Below, piece after piece: positions 33,270 to 43,848 of a stretch of 64,000 nt of DNA. This DNA comes from Gracilaria domingensis. Taxonomy: Eukaryota; Rhodophyta; Florideophyceae; Gracilariales; Gracilariaceae. The stretch covers positions 1-64,000 of the forward strand of contig VCMS01000298.1 in the NCBI GenBank assembly GCA_022539475.1, written 5' to 3'. Below the pieces are notes generated by a model. It did not search any database. It had not been told where the DNA came from and saw only the letters and a list, made by a program, of their open reading frames with translations. The position numbers and the translations under genes are program-made. How positions within the stretch are numbered: position 1 is the stretch's first letter; every line of letters starts with the position of its first letter.

Positions 33270-33430
33270 GGAGGTTCATTGCGTCGGTATTCGGCGGAGA
33301 AGATGAGTAGGTTCCATCCGCTGCGACTTGGCTCATTCCCAAAAGTATGGCCTCGTGAGGAACACGAACCTGTGTAAACCAAATGCGCCCGTTATCGACT
33401 CCATTGAGTCCTGCTTTCTCGCCACAATCT
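33270..33430 (-). pseudogene. Acyl-CoA oxidase gene fragment
   Basis: A minus-strand piece of about 50 codons reads DCGEKAGLNGVDNGRIWF, then VRVPHEAILLGMSQVAADGTY. This is the highly conserved middle part of peroxisomal acyl-CoA oxidase (first step of beta-oxidation). Sequence on both sides no longer matches the family, so only one segment survives. It sits between the 2OG oxygenase remains and a 245-bp repeat. Confidence 0.6.
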
Positions 33431-33449
33431 TCGACAGAGTGTGGTAAGG

Positions 33450-33694
33450 GTAGCAGCAAAGCCACAAGAGGCTTGCACTTGAGACCAAGGCCCGTCGGCA
33501 AGTTTTCGCCAAACTATCGTGGTGTTATTGGACGCACGATCCTGCAGCATGCTCGGAATCTGCAAGAGAGAAAGAGGTTCCGATGCAAGCGTTTTGATAC
33601 AGCAGCTTACGAGTGGTAAAAATCCAGGCAGTTCCGGAGAGTCAGGGGAGTAGTGCGCGTGGTTAAACAGAGAATACTTAGAAGCAAACTTAAT
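33450..33694. repeat. 245-bp direct repeat, copy A
   Basis: It matches 36317-36562 in the same orientation with about 10% differences by eye. On minus both copies stay open in one frame, reading SLLQIPSMLQDRASNNTTI and SPDSPELPGFL in each, so the repeat could derive from a coding or conserved transcript segment. It lies between the acyl-CoA oxidase fragment and the ankyrin remains. Confidence 0.7.
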
Positions 33695-34690
33695 CCCATG
33701 AATCACTGAAATGCATGATAGACTTGCATGTATCAGAAACGATGGCTCCGTGTTGCAAGAGAATGATTGCGCTTTCAGAATGTCCGTTAAGAACAGAGAA
33801 GTCAAGCGCTGACCACTCAGACTTCAATGTGAGCGCGTTGAAATCAGTCCACCGTTGTATCAAAGCATCCACAACTTCATGATGGTTCTTTGATGACGAT
33901 AAATGCAAAGGAGTCAAATAGTCGCACACTTCCGTTTCTTTGTCCAGCACTGCCCTATTATTTGCTCGACAATTAATCGAAGCATCGGCGTTCAGTAGCA
34001 GGTTGACTACGTCCAACTTTCCATCATCTGCTGCAATCATAAGCAATGGTTTCTTACTACAGTTCACTTTCGCTCCCGAAGAAATAAGAGCCTGAACAAC
34101 CTGAGAATGTCCCCCTTGTACTGCGTAGTGTAGTGGTGTTACTTCGTTCGTTGTTGTCGTGTCAACAATAGTCACTATCCCCAGGTGTCCAGGTGTGTAC
34201 TTCCCTTCATCTTGACCCAACGGGGTCAGCGCCGGAATCGAGCAAGACCTGGGCAACCTGGGAGTATCCCTCTTGGGCTGCGAGACACAATGGCGTTTGT
34301 TTCTTTGCTGATCTTGAATTGACGGGTGCCAGATGATCTATCAGCAACTTGCAAATGGCGAAATGTCCCCCACCGGACGCGACATCTTGTCGAGATGGAG
34401 TGCTGTAACTGCTTCTCCAAAATTTGTTGCTGGGTTTTCGCCATGCTCTCGTAGCAGTTGACAGAATTGCAAGCTGCCCTTATGACAAGCCCACGCAAGT
34501 GCTGTGAGGCGCCTTTTGCCGTATGTTAGATTGAGGTTAGGCTGGCATCGCTTTAGGAGAAGGCCCAAGCATGACGGCTTCCCAAGTTGGGCAGACAAAA
34601 TAACAGCGGAAAGGCTGCTCCCGACACTTCCATCGGGCGGTCCACCTCCAGGATGCAAAAGAGCTGGTGCTTCTGTAGCCGCAATCCTTT
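33690..34690 (-). pseudogene. Ankyrin-repeat gene, frames broken
   Basis: On minus, 34256-33690 is open for 188 codons and contains clear ankyrin repeats (TPLHYAVQGGHSQVVQALIS, then a repeat ending VVNLLLNADASI, and TPLHLSSSKNHHEVVDALIQ). Further repeats lie upstream in other frames (RLTALAWACHKGSLQFCQLL at about 34520-34460; LCLAAQEGYSQVAQVLL near 34290-34240). At least two frame changes separate them, so the gene is broken or, less likely, spliced by very short introns. Ankyrin repeats mediate protein-protein binding; the partner is unknown. Confidence 0.6.
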
Positions 34691-34706
34691 GACTCCAAGT
34701 TATCCT

Positions 34707-35153
34707 CTAGAGTATAATTGCAAGACAGTGCGGATGACCAAGTCTCACCGAACGCCCAAGCTTTACAGCCAAGCCCGCTCGACCATCAAAGAGACGCCCA
34801 CCGCCTGAACAAAAGCTGCAGATAGGGCGAGTAGTTTCCGCACCCGGAGATATATTTCGCCGACATGCTTCCGAATCATCCCATGCACTACCCCTTTCGC
34901 GAGGACTGCGCTCCACAAGTGGTGACACATCAGTGCAGAGCAAGCATCTGCATGGTGCGGGAGGAGGAGGCATCAAATCAGAATCAGAATCATCGTCATC
35001 TGGATCAGGATCAGTTGAGGATCCAGAAGTAGAGTCGTCCGAGTTTATGACTTCCGCCCCAGAGTGGACTTCCCCCCGAGCAAGGAGAGGTAATCCAACG
35101 TGAAACAAATGGGTTCGATGAAACTGAACGTATACAAGATGAACTCCCCCCAT
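34707..35153 (-). CDS. Hypothetical protein with Cys pairs
   Basis: A minus-strand frame of 148 codons. An acidic Ser/Asp stretch (STDPDPDDDDSDSD) is followed by CRCLLC and, about 50 residues on, CSFC, which could form a zinc-binding knuckle. It lies just upstream of the ankyrin remains on the same strand and may be their N-terminal part. The start codon is not certain. No family recognised. Confidence 0.3.
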   Translation of the reverse strand: MGGVHLVYVQFHRTHLFHVGLPLLARGEVHSGAEVINSDDSTSGSSTDPDPDDDDSDSDLMPPPPAPCRCLLCTDVSPLVERSPRERGSAWDDSEACRRNISPGAETTRPICSFCSGGGRLFDGRAGLAVKLGRSVRLGHPHCLAIIL

Positions 35154-35337
35154 TTAGCCCATACTACCCTTGCGCCCGGTGCTGAGAAGATGACTTAGCT
35201 TGGGGATGATGTGTTTGACTTCGTGAAATGCTGCGAGAGCAACGCATATGTTCTTCCAAGGGAGGTGATGCACGCGACTGTGCATTACTAGAATGTACAG
35301 CGGAATGAAACGGAGACGGATGTAGCGCTTCCAACGA

Positions 35338-36165
35338 TTACGGCTCTGTTCCAAACGTGCGCTCTAGTATTAGACGGCCACGATTTCGAACATCAGGAGA
35401 AGCATGTGATGTCAGAGCTTCAATACGCTCAACAACATGCGCTTCTGCCACAAGGGCAGCCATTTCATTGTAGCCGTTTGGATTGGATGCGGCCACGATC
35501 TGTCCACTGACGAGAACATTGCGCTATCCCTCCAGAGCAACAGCAGCGACCGTACCGCAACCCTTCCAAAGCACATCCAATTCTTTCTGACATGTTAGCA
35601 AGTTACAGAGAGCACGAATGCCATCATTCTCAGCCAAGTATGCTATTTGCTTCCGAACGCAATTACTAAACAAGTTGAAGAGAACCCAAGTTGCATCCTC
35701 CCGACCCGCTCCACCCTGATTATCCAGTAGTTTCAACAACGGCGGAAGTATGTCTGCATCAACCACATCTCGCACCTGATGAGATGATTCCGTTATGTAG
35801 GAAACTATCCAACAAACTTCTTTCCTAATCTGTCGATCAGACGAAAACAACAAAGCTCGCAAGCACGGCAGCGCATCGCTATCAGCCACAACCTGCGTCT
35901 GTTGATCATCCCCGCATGCGACGTTACCCAGTATTGCAGGGAAGCCAATTGAACGGAGATGGGAACTGAACGGGCCCTAGACGGAAGCAAGAGATCAACC
36001 AGTTTGGGCACGACATCCGCCTAAAGAATTGCCTGAATTCTGTCATTCTGTAGGCCCTCTCCGAAAAGTTGACACAAACCTAGGCAAGCCTCTTTCAAAA
36101 CCTGCTCCTCCTTCTTTTCATCTAACAGTGTCGCAAGGGTAGCAGCAGATCTGCGAACCTTTTCA
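35338..36165 (-). pseudogene. Importin-alpha C-terminal half, broken
   Basis: Minus-strand ARM repeats typical of importin-alpha, the nuclear import receptor: RKEVCWIVSYITESSHQ, VVDADILPPLLKLL, EDATWVLFNLFSN and the end region IEALTSHASPDVRN. The frame is interrupted by a TAG between QAIL and ADVVPKL (near 36021), by a frameshift near 35950, and by a TAG after VALEG (near 35524). The N-terminal importin-beta-binding domain and the first repeats are absent. This is a decayed partial copy; an intact importin-alpha gene must exist elsewhere in the genome. Confidence 0.7.
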
Positions 36166-36316
36166 TGGACCAATGCAGTATCGATTACATCATGTGCGGC
36201 GCAACAAAAAGCGTGAGTGTAAAAGAAAGAGATTCAGATGTCAGTGACCTAATAAATGATGAGAGACACATGTTTGCGTGTGCAGTTTCATTGCTTTCCG
36301 GGTTTGCTTTTGCAGG

Positions 36317-36562
36317 CAGCAAAAGCCACCAGAGACTTGCACTTGAGACCAAGGCCCGTGGGCAAGTTTTCGCCAACCAATCGTGGTGTTATTGGACGCA
36401 CGATCCTGCAGCATACTTGGGATCTGCAAGAGAGAATGAAACTCCGATGCAAGCGTTTTGATGCAGCAACTCACGAGTAGTAAAAATCCAGGCAGTTCCG
36501 GGGAGTCAGGTGAGCAGTGCGCTTGGTTAAACAGAGAATGCTCGGACGCAAACCCAATCCGC
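36317..36562. repeat. 245-bp direct repeat, copy B
   Basis: Partner of 33450-33694, in the same orientation. It lies just right of the importin-alpha remains and ends where the GC-rich, CG-alternating tract begins (about 36570). Confidence 0.7.
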
Positions 36563-36569
36563 GGCCACG

Positions 36570-37197
36570 GCGCGCGCGCGCGCGCGCTCGCGACGATTTG
36601 TATCGCATTTATTGCACTGACGGCGGCGCGACGCCGACGCGCGCGGCTAGCGTTTGCGAATGTCGCCCGCCGCGACGTGCTGGTGCTCGCGGCGCGCGTG
36701 CTGGCGGGCCTGTGGACGCTGCACTTCAACTGCGACGGTGCACTTCGACTGCGAGCCGAGCTTGCGCCGACGCGGGCGCGAGCTGCTGCTCTCGTGGCGC
36801 TAACGCCGGTGCATGCGCTGCACGGCGAGGAGACGGTGGCCGTGCGACTGCGGCACGATGACGAGGTGATCTTCAAGCTGCGCAGCGTGTGGAGGCGCGC
36901 AAGCCGGCCGTGGGTCCACGCCTCGGTGTTGGCTGTGACTGTGCGCGCCGCTGCCGCCACTTCAAGCGGTGCTGATTAGGGCAGGCGTGTTTTCGCGCGC
37001 GCTTGCCGTTGCTGTCGCGAACACGGGCGCGAGCGCGGGCGTGTGCGCGAGCGCGGGCGTGGGCGCGGGCGTGGGCGTGGGCGTGGGCGAGGGCATGGGT
37101 GCGGGCGTGGCCGTGGGGGCGGGCGCGGGCGCGGGCGCGGCGCGGGCGCGGGCGCGGGCGCGGGCGTGGGCATGGGCGAGCGCGTGGGCGTGAGCGT

Positions 37198-37234
<37 letters not shown>

Positions 37235-37354
37235 CGCGTGGGCGTGGGCGCGCGCGTGGGCGTGGGCGTGGGCGCGCGCGTGGGCGCGCGCGGCGCGGGC
37301 GCGGGCGCGGGCGCGGGCGCGCGCGTGGGCGCGGGCGGGCGCGCGCGTGGGCGC

Positions 37355-37395
<41 letters not shown>

Positions 37396-37405
37396 CGCAC
37401 GCACT
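36570..37405. repeat. GC-rich tract: alternating CG run and GGGCGC-type microsatellite
   Basis: A GC-alternating run at about 36573-36595 starts an island of very high GC. From about 37020 to 37405 the DNA is a nearly pure hexanucleotide-type array of gggcgc/gggcgt units. All long frames here on both strands (Arg/Ala/Gly- or Pro/Arg-rich) result from the missing stop codons in this DNA, and I do not call them genes. A frame at about 36590-36979 on plus reads more like protein (VLAGLWTLHFNCDGALRLRA) but cannot be supported. Confidence 0.7.
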
Positions 37406-37796
37406 GGGACCCACGGCAAACGCCAGGCGCGCTCGGAGGGAAGGTGCACAGAGGGGATTGAGGAATCTGGACGGGGAGCTCGCGCCGCCTCGCGCACTGC
37501 GCGGCGGCATCGCATATGATTCCCTCGCGTTGCCTAGCCTTTGACCGCTGGGCGCACAGCAAGCGCAAGGGCAACGGTGCGTCGCGCAAACGACACGGCG
37601 CGTGCACGTAGCACAATTTTTTAAAACGCATTGTATCTATGGTACACGGCAGTATGAGGCGCGTGCTAAGCACACGTTGCAGAGAGCTACGCTGTCGTCC
37701 CCTCGGTCCTTCGATGGGCAAACAGAGCAGGGAAGAAGTGGGTTCCCTCGTCTGGTCCCCTCCGCCTTCTCCCGGCGGGGCCAGACGCCGTCACGT

Positions 37797-38389
37797 TTAT
37801 TCTCGTCCCCGTTCTCCCGCTCTCGGAGCCCCTGGTGAGCTCTCGAGCAGCGGGAGATCGGTGAATCTCACGCGAACTGCGAGCAGCCCGCGCGTGTACA
37901 ATTGTACACATAGCCACAGTATCAGCGCCTCGCGTGCCTCGCGTGCCTCGTTCAGCAAGCGTGGGTCACCCCGCCGCAGCGCCGCGCAGCGCTCAGTTGC
38001 GCCGAGCGCCGCGCCGCCGAACAGCACCATCTTCCTGACGCCCGCTTCGCCGCCCCTGCGCAGCTCCCTCTCGCAGCGGCTCACCACTCGTGGCGCCTCC
38101 ACCTCCGCCTCGCACGGCATCGTCGCCTCACACGCTGCACGCGTCTCAAGAACGCGTCCACTCGGCGCGTCTTTCGTGCGACGCGTCTTGTACGCGAGTC
38201 GTACAGCATCGTGGCGAATGTGGCGCGTTCGTAGAGCGCGAGGATGGCGGATACCAGCTTGAAACACTCCTTTCCGTGACGCATGTCGCCCGCGGATAGG
38301 GTCGAGCTGCCGTCGAGCGCCAAGCATATGGATGGATGGTAGTGTGTGGTCGTGGCGATTTGAAGTGCGGTGCGTACCTTGAGCATCAT
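37797..38389 (-). pseudogene. Possible von Willebrand A-like domain remains
   Basis: On minus, 38389 onward reads SICLALDGSSTLSAGDM, then FKLVSAILALYERATFATML, like the first strand and helix of a VWA domain, although the usual DxSxS metal site is imperfect (DGSST). A second frame farther on reads VRKMVLFGGAALG and LNEAREAREALILWLCVQ, like a later strand and helix. A frame change lies between them near 38150. Weak evidence; this could also be coincidence in GC-rich DNA. Confidence 0.3.
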
Positions 38390-38639
38390 TTGGGGGGAGG
38401 GACGGAGGATAGAGAAGCCTCTACCAGCGCCAGCGATTGGGCGATAGCGCGGCGGCTATCGGTGAATGGCGCGTCGCGACCGGCGATTGGCCAATGCGAG
38501 AAGCAGTTTGTTGAATCCATTTGGCGATGGCCCAGTTCCTCCTGTCCACGCCTTCAAGGCGAAGCCCACCCGAATACAGTATCACGGTGCGGGATGTTTG
38601 GGGTCTAACAACGGTATCGGGGAGTTCTTTTGCGAAACA

Positions 38640-39057
38640 AACAGTGGAGGAAAGCGCGCCTTCGCTTCTCGACGTCGACGTGCGATGCCGACCGTACCCT
38701 CGCCGTTCACGCTGGGCGGCGCCGCGCTGCCGCCCGCGCTCGCCGCCGTCGCGCGCGCCGTCTGCGAGCAAACCGCCATCCTGTCCGACCAGCTCGACTG
38801 CAAGGGAGAGGCGTGGGAGCTGTCCAACGCCAAGTCCACCCGCAAGTCGTCGGAGAGCGACTTTCGCGCCTTCGCAGTCGGCGGCAAAGACCAAGTCGTC
38901 TAGCTGCCGCGACGCGCTGCTGCCCACGCCCACGCCCACGCCCACGCCCACGCCCACGCCCACGCCCACTCCCACTCCCACCAACATCCGCCACATTGAC
39001 GAGTTTTTCAACTACTGCGAGCAGGAACACGTTACCGATTGTCCTTCTTGGGATTGA
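38640..39057 (+). other. Doubtful short frames and a CCCACG hexanucleotide repeat
   Basis: A 72-codon frame from the ATG at 38685 (MPTVPSPFTLGGAALPPALA, then LSDQLDCKGEAWELSN) ends at 38903 and looks protein-like. Right after it lies a CCCACG array (about 38925-38980), then a short frame reading NIRHIDEFFNYCEQEH. They could be pieces of one gene with a Pro-Thr-repeat linker. No domain recognised. Confidence 0.25.
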
Positions 39058-39084
39058 TTTGGCACACTCGTGCTTTAATTTGTT

Positions 39085-39760
39085 CTACCCGTGTACCGCC
39101 CAGGTATTAACGGAACCTGCTTTTATAGAATGCTTGGCCGAGTGAAACTGCAGATCACCACTGGCGAATCCGTAGCCTTTATCGACGGCCTCAGCGTGAA
39201 GAGAACGCATCACTCCTGAAACTACAGGATTCGTTCTCTGGAACGTGTCGCTGAAAGTCTTTCCTGCTTGCCGCACAAGGCATTAGATCGCTCATTCTAT
39301 AAATAATCTGCAGGTAATCCCCGTTTACGAGCAGCCTGAGTACGTATACAAACTGTGCCTGGGTTAGTTAACTGAAAGGCCTCATCACGTGGCTTCCAGC
39401 GGTACCGTCAAAAGCGGTATGAGCGGCGATGGTCGCGAACAGATACAACTTAATGAGCGAGCTCTAAAGCGCGGCAGAAAGCACATAAAGCCCCCAAGAC
39501 ACACGATCTAGCAGCCGGGCCAAAAGATCTGCTCTTCAAGCTAAGCCGTTCTGAGGTAACCATCAAAGACAGTTGAGAGCCGCACATACAGCTGTATGGT
39601 CAACTCACGCAAATTGTACAAAGCTATTCGCATCTGACACCAACAAGGACTTTGTCTCCAAAGTAGCAAGGGAAAAAACCGCTATACGGCCATCATTTTC
39701 ACGCTTTTCTAGTGAGCTGGCCACGAAATCTGTGATCTTCCAAAAGGCATCTCATCTGAC
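39085..39760. other. No gene seen
   Basis: Only short frames on both strands; no RNA gene or repeat found. Confidence 0.4.
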
Positions 39761-40170
39761 TCAGTTTTCTCCATGCTCGCCCTCGTATTCGTATGCCGAA
39801 ACCTGCTGTTCTAGAATGGAAACCTTCTTGCGAAGAGTGATGCATTCCATTACCTTGTCCATGTGCCGTTGTTTGAGATTCTTTAGTTCGGCTTTTACTT
39901 TCGTCATATCTCGCACAAGCGAGGATAGGATGGCATGATCCTTTTTGGAAGATGAAAATAACGGTTAGTATATTTGCGGTTGGTACGGTCAACTTTGAGC
40001 TGCAAAACGCAATGTACCTCACGGGGAAGAAGCTCAAGAAGAAACATGTTGTAATCTTGCTTGAATGCATCGCGCTCGGCTGCTACTTGCCCCAGACGGC
40101 GACGCGATTCAATACATTTTTCGCAGCGAGAAGCAGCGCTCTGAAAAGGATGCGGATTAGTAGAAGACAT
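39761..40170 (-). CDS. Small coiled-coil protein, two exons
   Basis: Minus strand. Exon 1 runs 40170-39994 (59 codons) and opens with the ATG of MSSTNPHPFQSAASRCEKC. A 53-nt intron (39993-39941) begins GTTGAC, ends AAAAAG and holds a perfect TACTAAC branch sequence. Exon 2 (39940-39761) continues in phase as DHAILSSLVRDMTKVKAEL and ends at a TGA. The product would be 118 residues, almost wholly helical with heptad-like Leu/Ile/Val spacing and a CEKC pair near the start. The 5' splice site is not the best consensus, so the exon 1 end may shift. Function unknown; small coiled-coil proteins of this type often serve as subunits of larger assemblies. Confidence 0.55.
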
Positions 40171-40563
40171 GATTCGTGAAACGGGCTGTACCAAGAAAGG
40201 ACGTAAACGCGGAAGGCAAGAAGGCATGGTGGATACCGAAGTAAATAGAATATGAGCGGCATGCGGCAAAGCGCAACGCGGCGGGTGAAAAGAAAAGTGC
40301 GTTTGCTTTGAGCATATTGCACTGTAACGAAAGGCGAACGCGAACGTGATCAACTTCGAGCAGAAGTGAATCGAAAGAGGTGGCACGGCGGCGGTGCGCG
40401 GCAGCGACGCGGAGCTAGTGGCAGAGGAAGTCGCATGCGGCGAGCGCCATGAAGACCGCGAGCAATTGGAGATAGAGGAAGCGGAGGCAAGAGATGACGG
40501 AGATTGGCAAACGTGCGTGACATGAAGCATGGCGGATCGTGGCCGGTCCAAATCGAGCGCAAG

Positions 40564-40857
40564 TTACATCAGGGGAACTGTATCTCCGCTGCGAGCAATC
40601 CTGGATGTCGCAGCCTGTAACGGAGGGATAACGCGAGTAGCGAATGCTTGGTCATTCGGCATGGCCGTCTGGTCAGACATGTATTGATGCGATTCCTCAA
40701 CAAACGGACCTGTGAGAATAAAGATATATGGTTTGTTTCGCTCGATGGTTTCAAGAAGACCTGAGAGAGGTTTATACATGAGGTTCGACCAACGGGTATA
40801 CGGTCTGGCTGCTACAAGGAGATTGGCGTATGGTTGAGAGTGTTGGTCACCGGACAA
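40564..40857 (-). pseudogene. DNA polymerase alpha subunit B (POLA2) fragment
   Basis: The minus frame reads NLLVAARPYTRWSNLMYKPL, then ILTGPFVEESH. This aligns with the start of the calcineurin-like phosphoesterase-fold region of POLA2 (VACGPYTTSD--Y-PL, LFGPFLDA-H), the regulatory subunit of the primase-polymerase complex. About 95 residues are present; the family has 500-600. After the Ile/Ala-rich helix the likeness ends and a stop follows. No further POLA2 sequence is seen upstream, so this is a partial copy rather than the working gene, unless spliced over distance. Confidence 0.55.
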
Positions 40858-40966
40858 GGGCTGTTGAAATTTCTGTTATTGTTCCACCTCAACTTAATCT
40901 TCTTGTTTGGAGACGCGACGGTGCTGTTGCGGAGCGCGCATAGCGTTGTCGTAGATGGCATGGACG

Positions 40967-41299
40967 TCAAATAGTCTGCTGACGCTTGCAGGCGTGCTGC
41001 CAGGTCTGCGCGTCAACTTCAACAGCAGTGCTGAGCACAATTGCCGAAGGCAGAATCGCGTACAAGCGCTCTTCAATTGTGCGAGGCAGCCGCAATGTGC
41101 GGCACGCTGTAGAAACGTGCACTCGGCGCGCTCGCAGGCGGCACCGCGTCGCACACATCCGCCGCGTTGCTTGCCGTCCCGTCTCGCGCCGCACCACCAC
41201 GCGCGCCTTGGATTGTACCTTGGTGATAGTTGATAGTTGACGCTTTAAAATTTCGACAGCTTCCTGAGCAGACATTTGTGGTTGCCGCACAGCTATCAT
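40967..41299 (-). CDS. Hypothetical basic protein
   Basis: The minus frame from the ATG at 41299 gives 110 residues: AQEAVEILKRQLSTITKVQS, then an Arg-rich middle and LPRTIEERLYAILPSAIVLS. Not recognised. It lies directly upstream of the POLA2 fragment on the same strand and 50 bp from the perfect palindrome at 41353-41400. It may be real, partial, or the upstream exon of another gene. Confidence 0.3.
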   Translation of the reverse strand: MIAVRQPQMSAQEAVEILKRQLSTITKVQSKARVVVRRETGRQATRRMCATRCRLRARRVHVSTACRTLRLPRTIEERLYAILPSAIVLSTAVEVDAQTWQHACKRQQTI

Positions 41300-41352
41300 A
41301 CAAGGGTAGTGCACACTTTGCTTGCTGTTATTCGCGTTTTCGTGCGCGTGGA

Positions 41353-41400
41353 CAAAATATTACCAATCGACGGTAATTACCGTCGATTGGTAATATTTTG
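41353..41400. repeat. Perfect 48-bp palindrome
   Basis: Two 24-bp arms meet without a spacer: CAAAATATTACCAATCGACG-GTAA and its exact inverse. It lies between two minus-strand frames, just upstream of the one starting at 41299. Perfect spacer-free palindromes of this length are unstable in many hosts, so its survival is notable. Confidence 0.85.
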
Positions 41401-41601
41401 CATTGGAGCTCTCGACGAAGTATTCCGTAGTCTTTTCTGAGGCCTTACTGTCCATCCCACGGAAGTTCTCGGTTCAATGAAATCATCATGGTCGTTTCCC
41501 GCAGAATCCGCATTGCAAGGCCCCGATTGTACAGTTCCACTGTTTTCAACTTGCCCTTTTTCGCCAGCGACAAGTACAGATTCAGAATTTGTGTGCCGGA
41601 A

Positions 41602-41958
41602 TTAGGCTGTTACACCCATAAACAGAGAGAGAGAGAATTTGTGTCCTGTGTTGCGTTCCGTGACTTCATCCCCTGGTTGGACGGAATTTTGACATATTTC
41701 TGATCGAATATCTGACTGCAGATTACCAATTTCTTCTCGAAGTTGAATCATACAGTACAGTACGGCATTATCTCCATGACCAAGGAACATTTTTGCCACA
41801 TGGAGCCTTGACCGTAAGTCGCATGCCTTTGCCCGCTGCACAGAAATGTTTCCAATCTCGTCGCGTAACGTTTTCATTTGGACGAACTTTCTTTCGAGTT
41901 CTCGATCCGCATTTCTTACAACCTCATTGAGATATCTAATATCCGCGCCGTCGACCAT
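41602..41958 (-). CDS. Hypothetical coiled-coil protein
   Basis: 118 residues from the ATG at 41958. It is mostly helical with heptad-like spacing (YLNEVVRNADRELERKFVQM, then LRDEIGN repeated at two places, 31-37 and about 74-80). It ends in a short polar tail with SLSLFMG. Not recognised. It has the same size and type as the spliced coiled-coil gene at 39761-40170, but I see no sequence identity between them. Confidence 0.45.
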   Translation of the reverse strand: MVDGADIRYLNEVVRNADRELERKFVQMKTLRDEIGNISVQRAKACDLRSRLHVAKMFLGHGDNAVLYCMIQLREEIGNLQSDIRSEICQNSVQPGDEVTERNTGHKFSLSLFMGVTA

Positions 41959-42272
41959 TTTGTAATAATGCCATAACTGTCTTTGCTAATGCGAGTTCAA
42001 CTTTTTATGCTCTCTGATGTAGAACACTTCACATATAGTAAGTTGTTGCCGTTTAAAGTAAAGACGTAGATCGTTTAAGAGGTAACAACGATACGGCTAT
42101 ATGAGAAATCTACACATCCTTGTCGTTACTTCAGAAGATTGTGTTATCATATGGTAAAGAAACGGACAAGAACGTTCTTGATTAGACATAAATTTTGCCG
42201 TTATTATTTCTGATACGCGTTACATTTTATACTGCAATCGACTTCTTTCGCAAAGTAAATTAAAAGATCAAA

Positions 42273-43551
42273 TCAATGATATTTATTTGGCTGTATAGAA
42301 TCGTTATCTGATTGTAGAAAACGGCAGTTGGAGTCCATACGTTTTTGTCTTTTGGCTATATACTTGCTCTGAGCCAGTTTCCTTTTGCTCACAACTTGTT
42401 CTCCAATAAACGTTAAACCGTTTAAAACGTGGTTATAATAATTCCCATCTGGGGCACGTAGCGGGGTCTTCAAAATATGAGCGTTTGTCAAAGTTACACA
42501 TAATAAAAATATTTCGTTTCTCTCCCCAACAATATTTGGATCCTATAACCCTCCAAAATTGCGTCAAGCGTCCAAAAACATTTCCACAATTATCCTGTCT
42601 GAAGATATCTTTGAATTCTTTTCCTTTTCATCAAACGACAAAAACCCATGTTTTGGTTTTTCCTTTGGTGTGATAGCCCTCATATGTTCTGCAGCAACCT
42701 AGTACCCTTTGTGTATGAAAACAACCCAATAATTTTCATATTCTGAATGTAAATCCCCATCGTCAATAATAAAATTAATTAATTTCGTTTCTCGTTGCTT
42801 CAGCGCAGTTTTATGTTCCGTTATATTTTTCAAAAAAATATCGATATCTGGTTTCGAGCTTGAATAATGCGAAAACGCATGAATAGCAAGGGCATTAGAC
42901 AGAACTGAAATTTCGGATTTGAAGTCATACAACTTATGTTCTCAACTGAAATATTTTTTTCCTTCTTCTAAATTTCCGGATGGTCAATAGGACTGCTGAA
43001 GAAATTATATCAGTCGCATAGCGGCAAAAATAAAAATGATGAAAGCCTAAATTCTGTTGCAGAATGTTTTTCATAGTAAAGCGGCCGTCGTTTTGAGATA
43101 CATACTAATAAAAGACATTTGCCGACACGGTAGAGATGAATTTCAAAATTAACTTTTGAAATGTAGATGGATGGATGTTAAACATTTGTGCAAGAAAATT
43201 CCATTTGCCACAGTACTTCAAAGTTGTAAGGGTCATAAATAATATATCCTTGGGTCTAAACTCATACTTTCGCCCACGACCAGTGTTTCAATTCTTCTCC
43301 GTAGTTTTTTCCACAATCTGCCAAATAGTATGAAATTCTTGCGCAGTAAAATTTGTCATCATTAGAATTGTTGCACTGCCATTTTGGTAATAAAAAGAAT
43401 CAAAAATTGGGCAGTGACTGTCACGTTCCTCATCGTCGTTATCCGGTTTGGGCTCTTTGGAAAATTGGTTGAGGTTACACTGTCGTTCTAAGAGAGGAGC
43501 GGAGAGTAGGTTGACCGACTGGGCGGGATGCTCGGGGGTAATGTGCTGCAT
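42273..43551 (-). pseudogene. Decayed Harbinger/IS4EU-like transposase
   Basis: On minus, the N-terminal part (43551-43288) reads FDSFYYQNGSATILMMTNFT and ends at a TGA. Matching sequence goes on directly in the same frame (NTGRGRKYEFRPKDILFMTL, LKYCGKWNFL), and after a frameshift at 42932-42699 (HKLYDFKSEISVLSNALAIH, SSKPDIDIF). The last piece is at 42491-42273 (TNAHILKTPL). This order matches transposase-like proteins common in oomycetes. The third catalytic position, usually an Asp in VDKGYQ, reads FIHKGY here, so even this block is dead. At least four lesions are present. It is a DNA transposon remnant; no terminal repeats found. Confidence 0.65.
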
Positions 43552-43848
43552 AATGGCTTGGATGGTGGATAGGAAGCATGTGGTAAAAAGCGAGTTGTGT
43601 GGGAGATCAATGCTTATTTTATATACTGTGCTTTATCGTAAATGACTTTGTGTTTTATGTTGAGTAGTTTTTTCTACGCATATAGTGTGAATAAAATAGT
43701 TTACACAATCGCTTTTGACGGGCTGGATTTAGATTAAATGTCTATCGCCTTGCTGTCGTTGTGTTATATGCGCAGATACTCATTTAATTACGAGAAAATA
43801 ATAGTTCACTGAGAGAAATAGAGCATCAGAGCTAAAGAGGCATATATG

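Noticed and set aside
36873-37721. Long Arg/Pro/Ala frames on both strands
   Set aside because: They cross a GGGCGC-type microsatellite and exist in nearly every frame, so they are composition artefacts.
40780-40800. tRNA-like ggttcgaccaa word
   Set aside because: No acceptor stem, anticodon arm or A box around it; no tRNA gene could be supported anywhere in the window.
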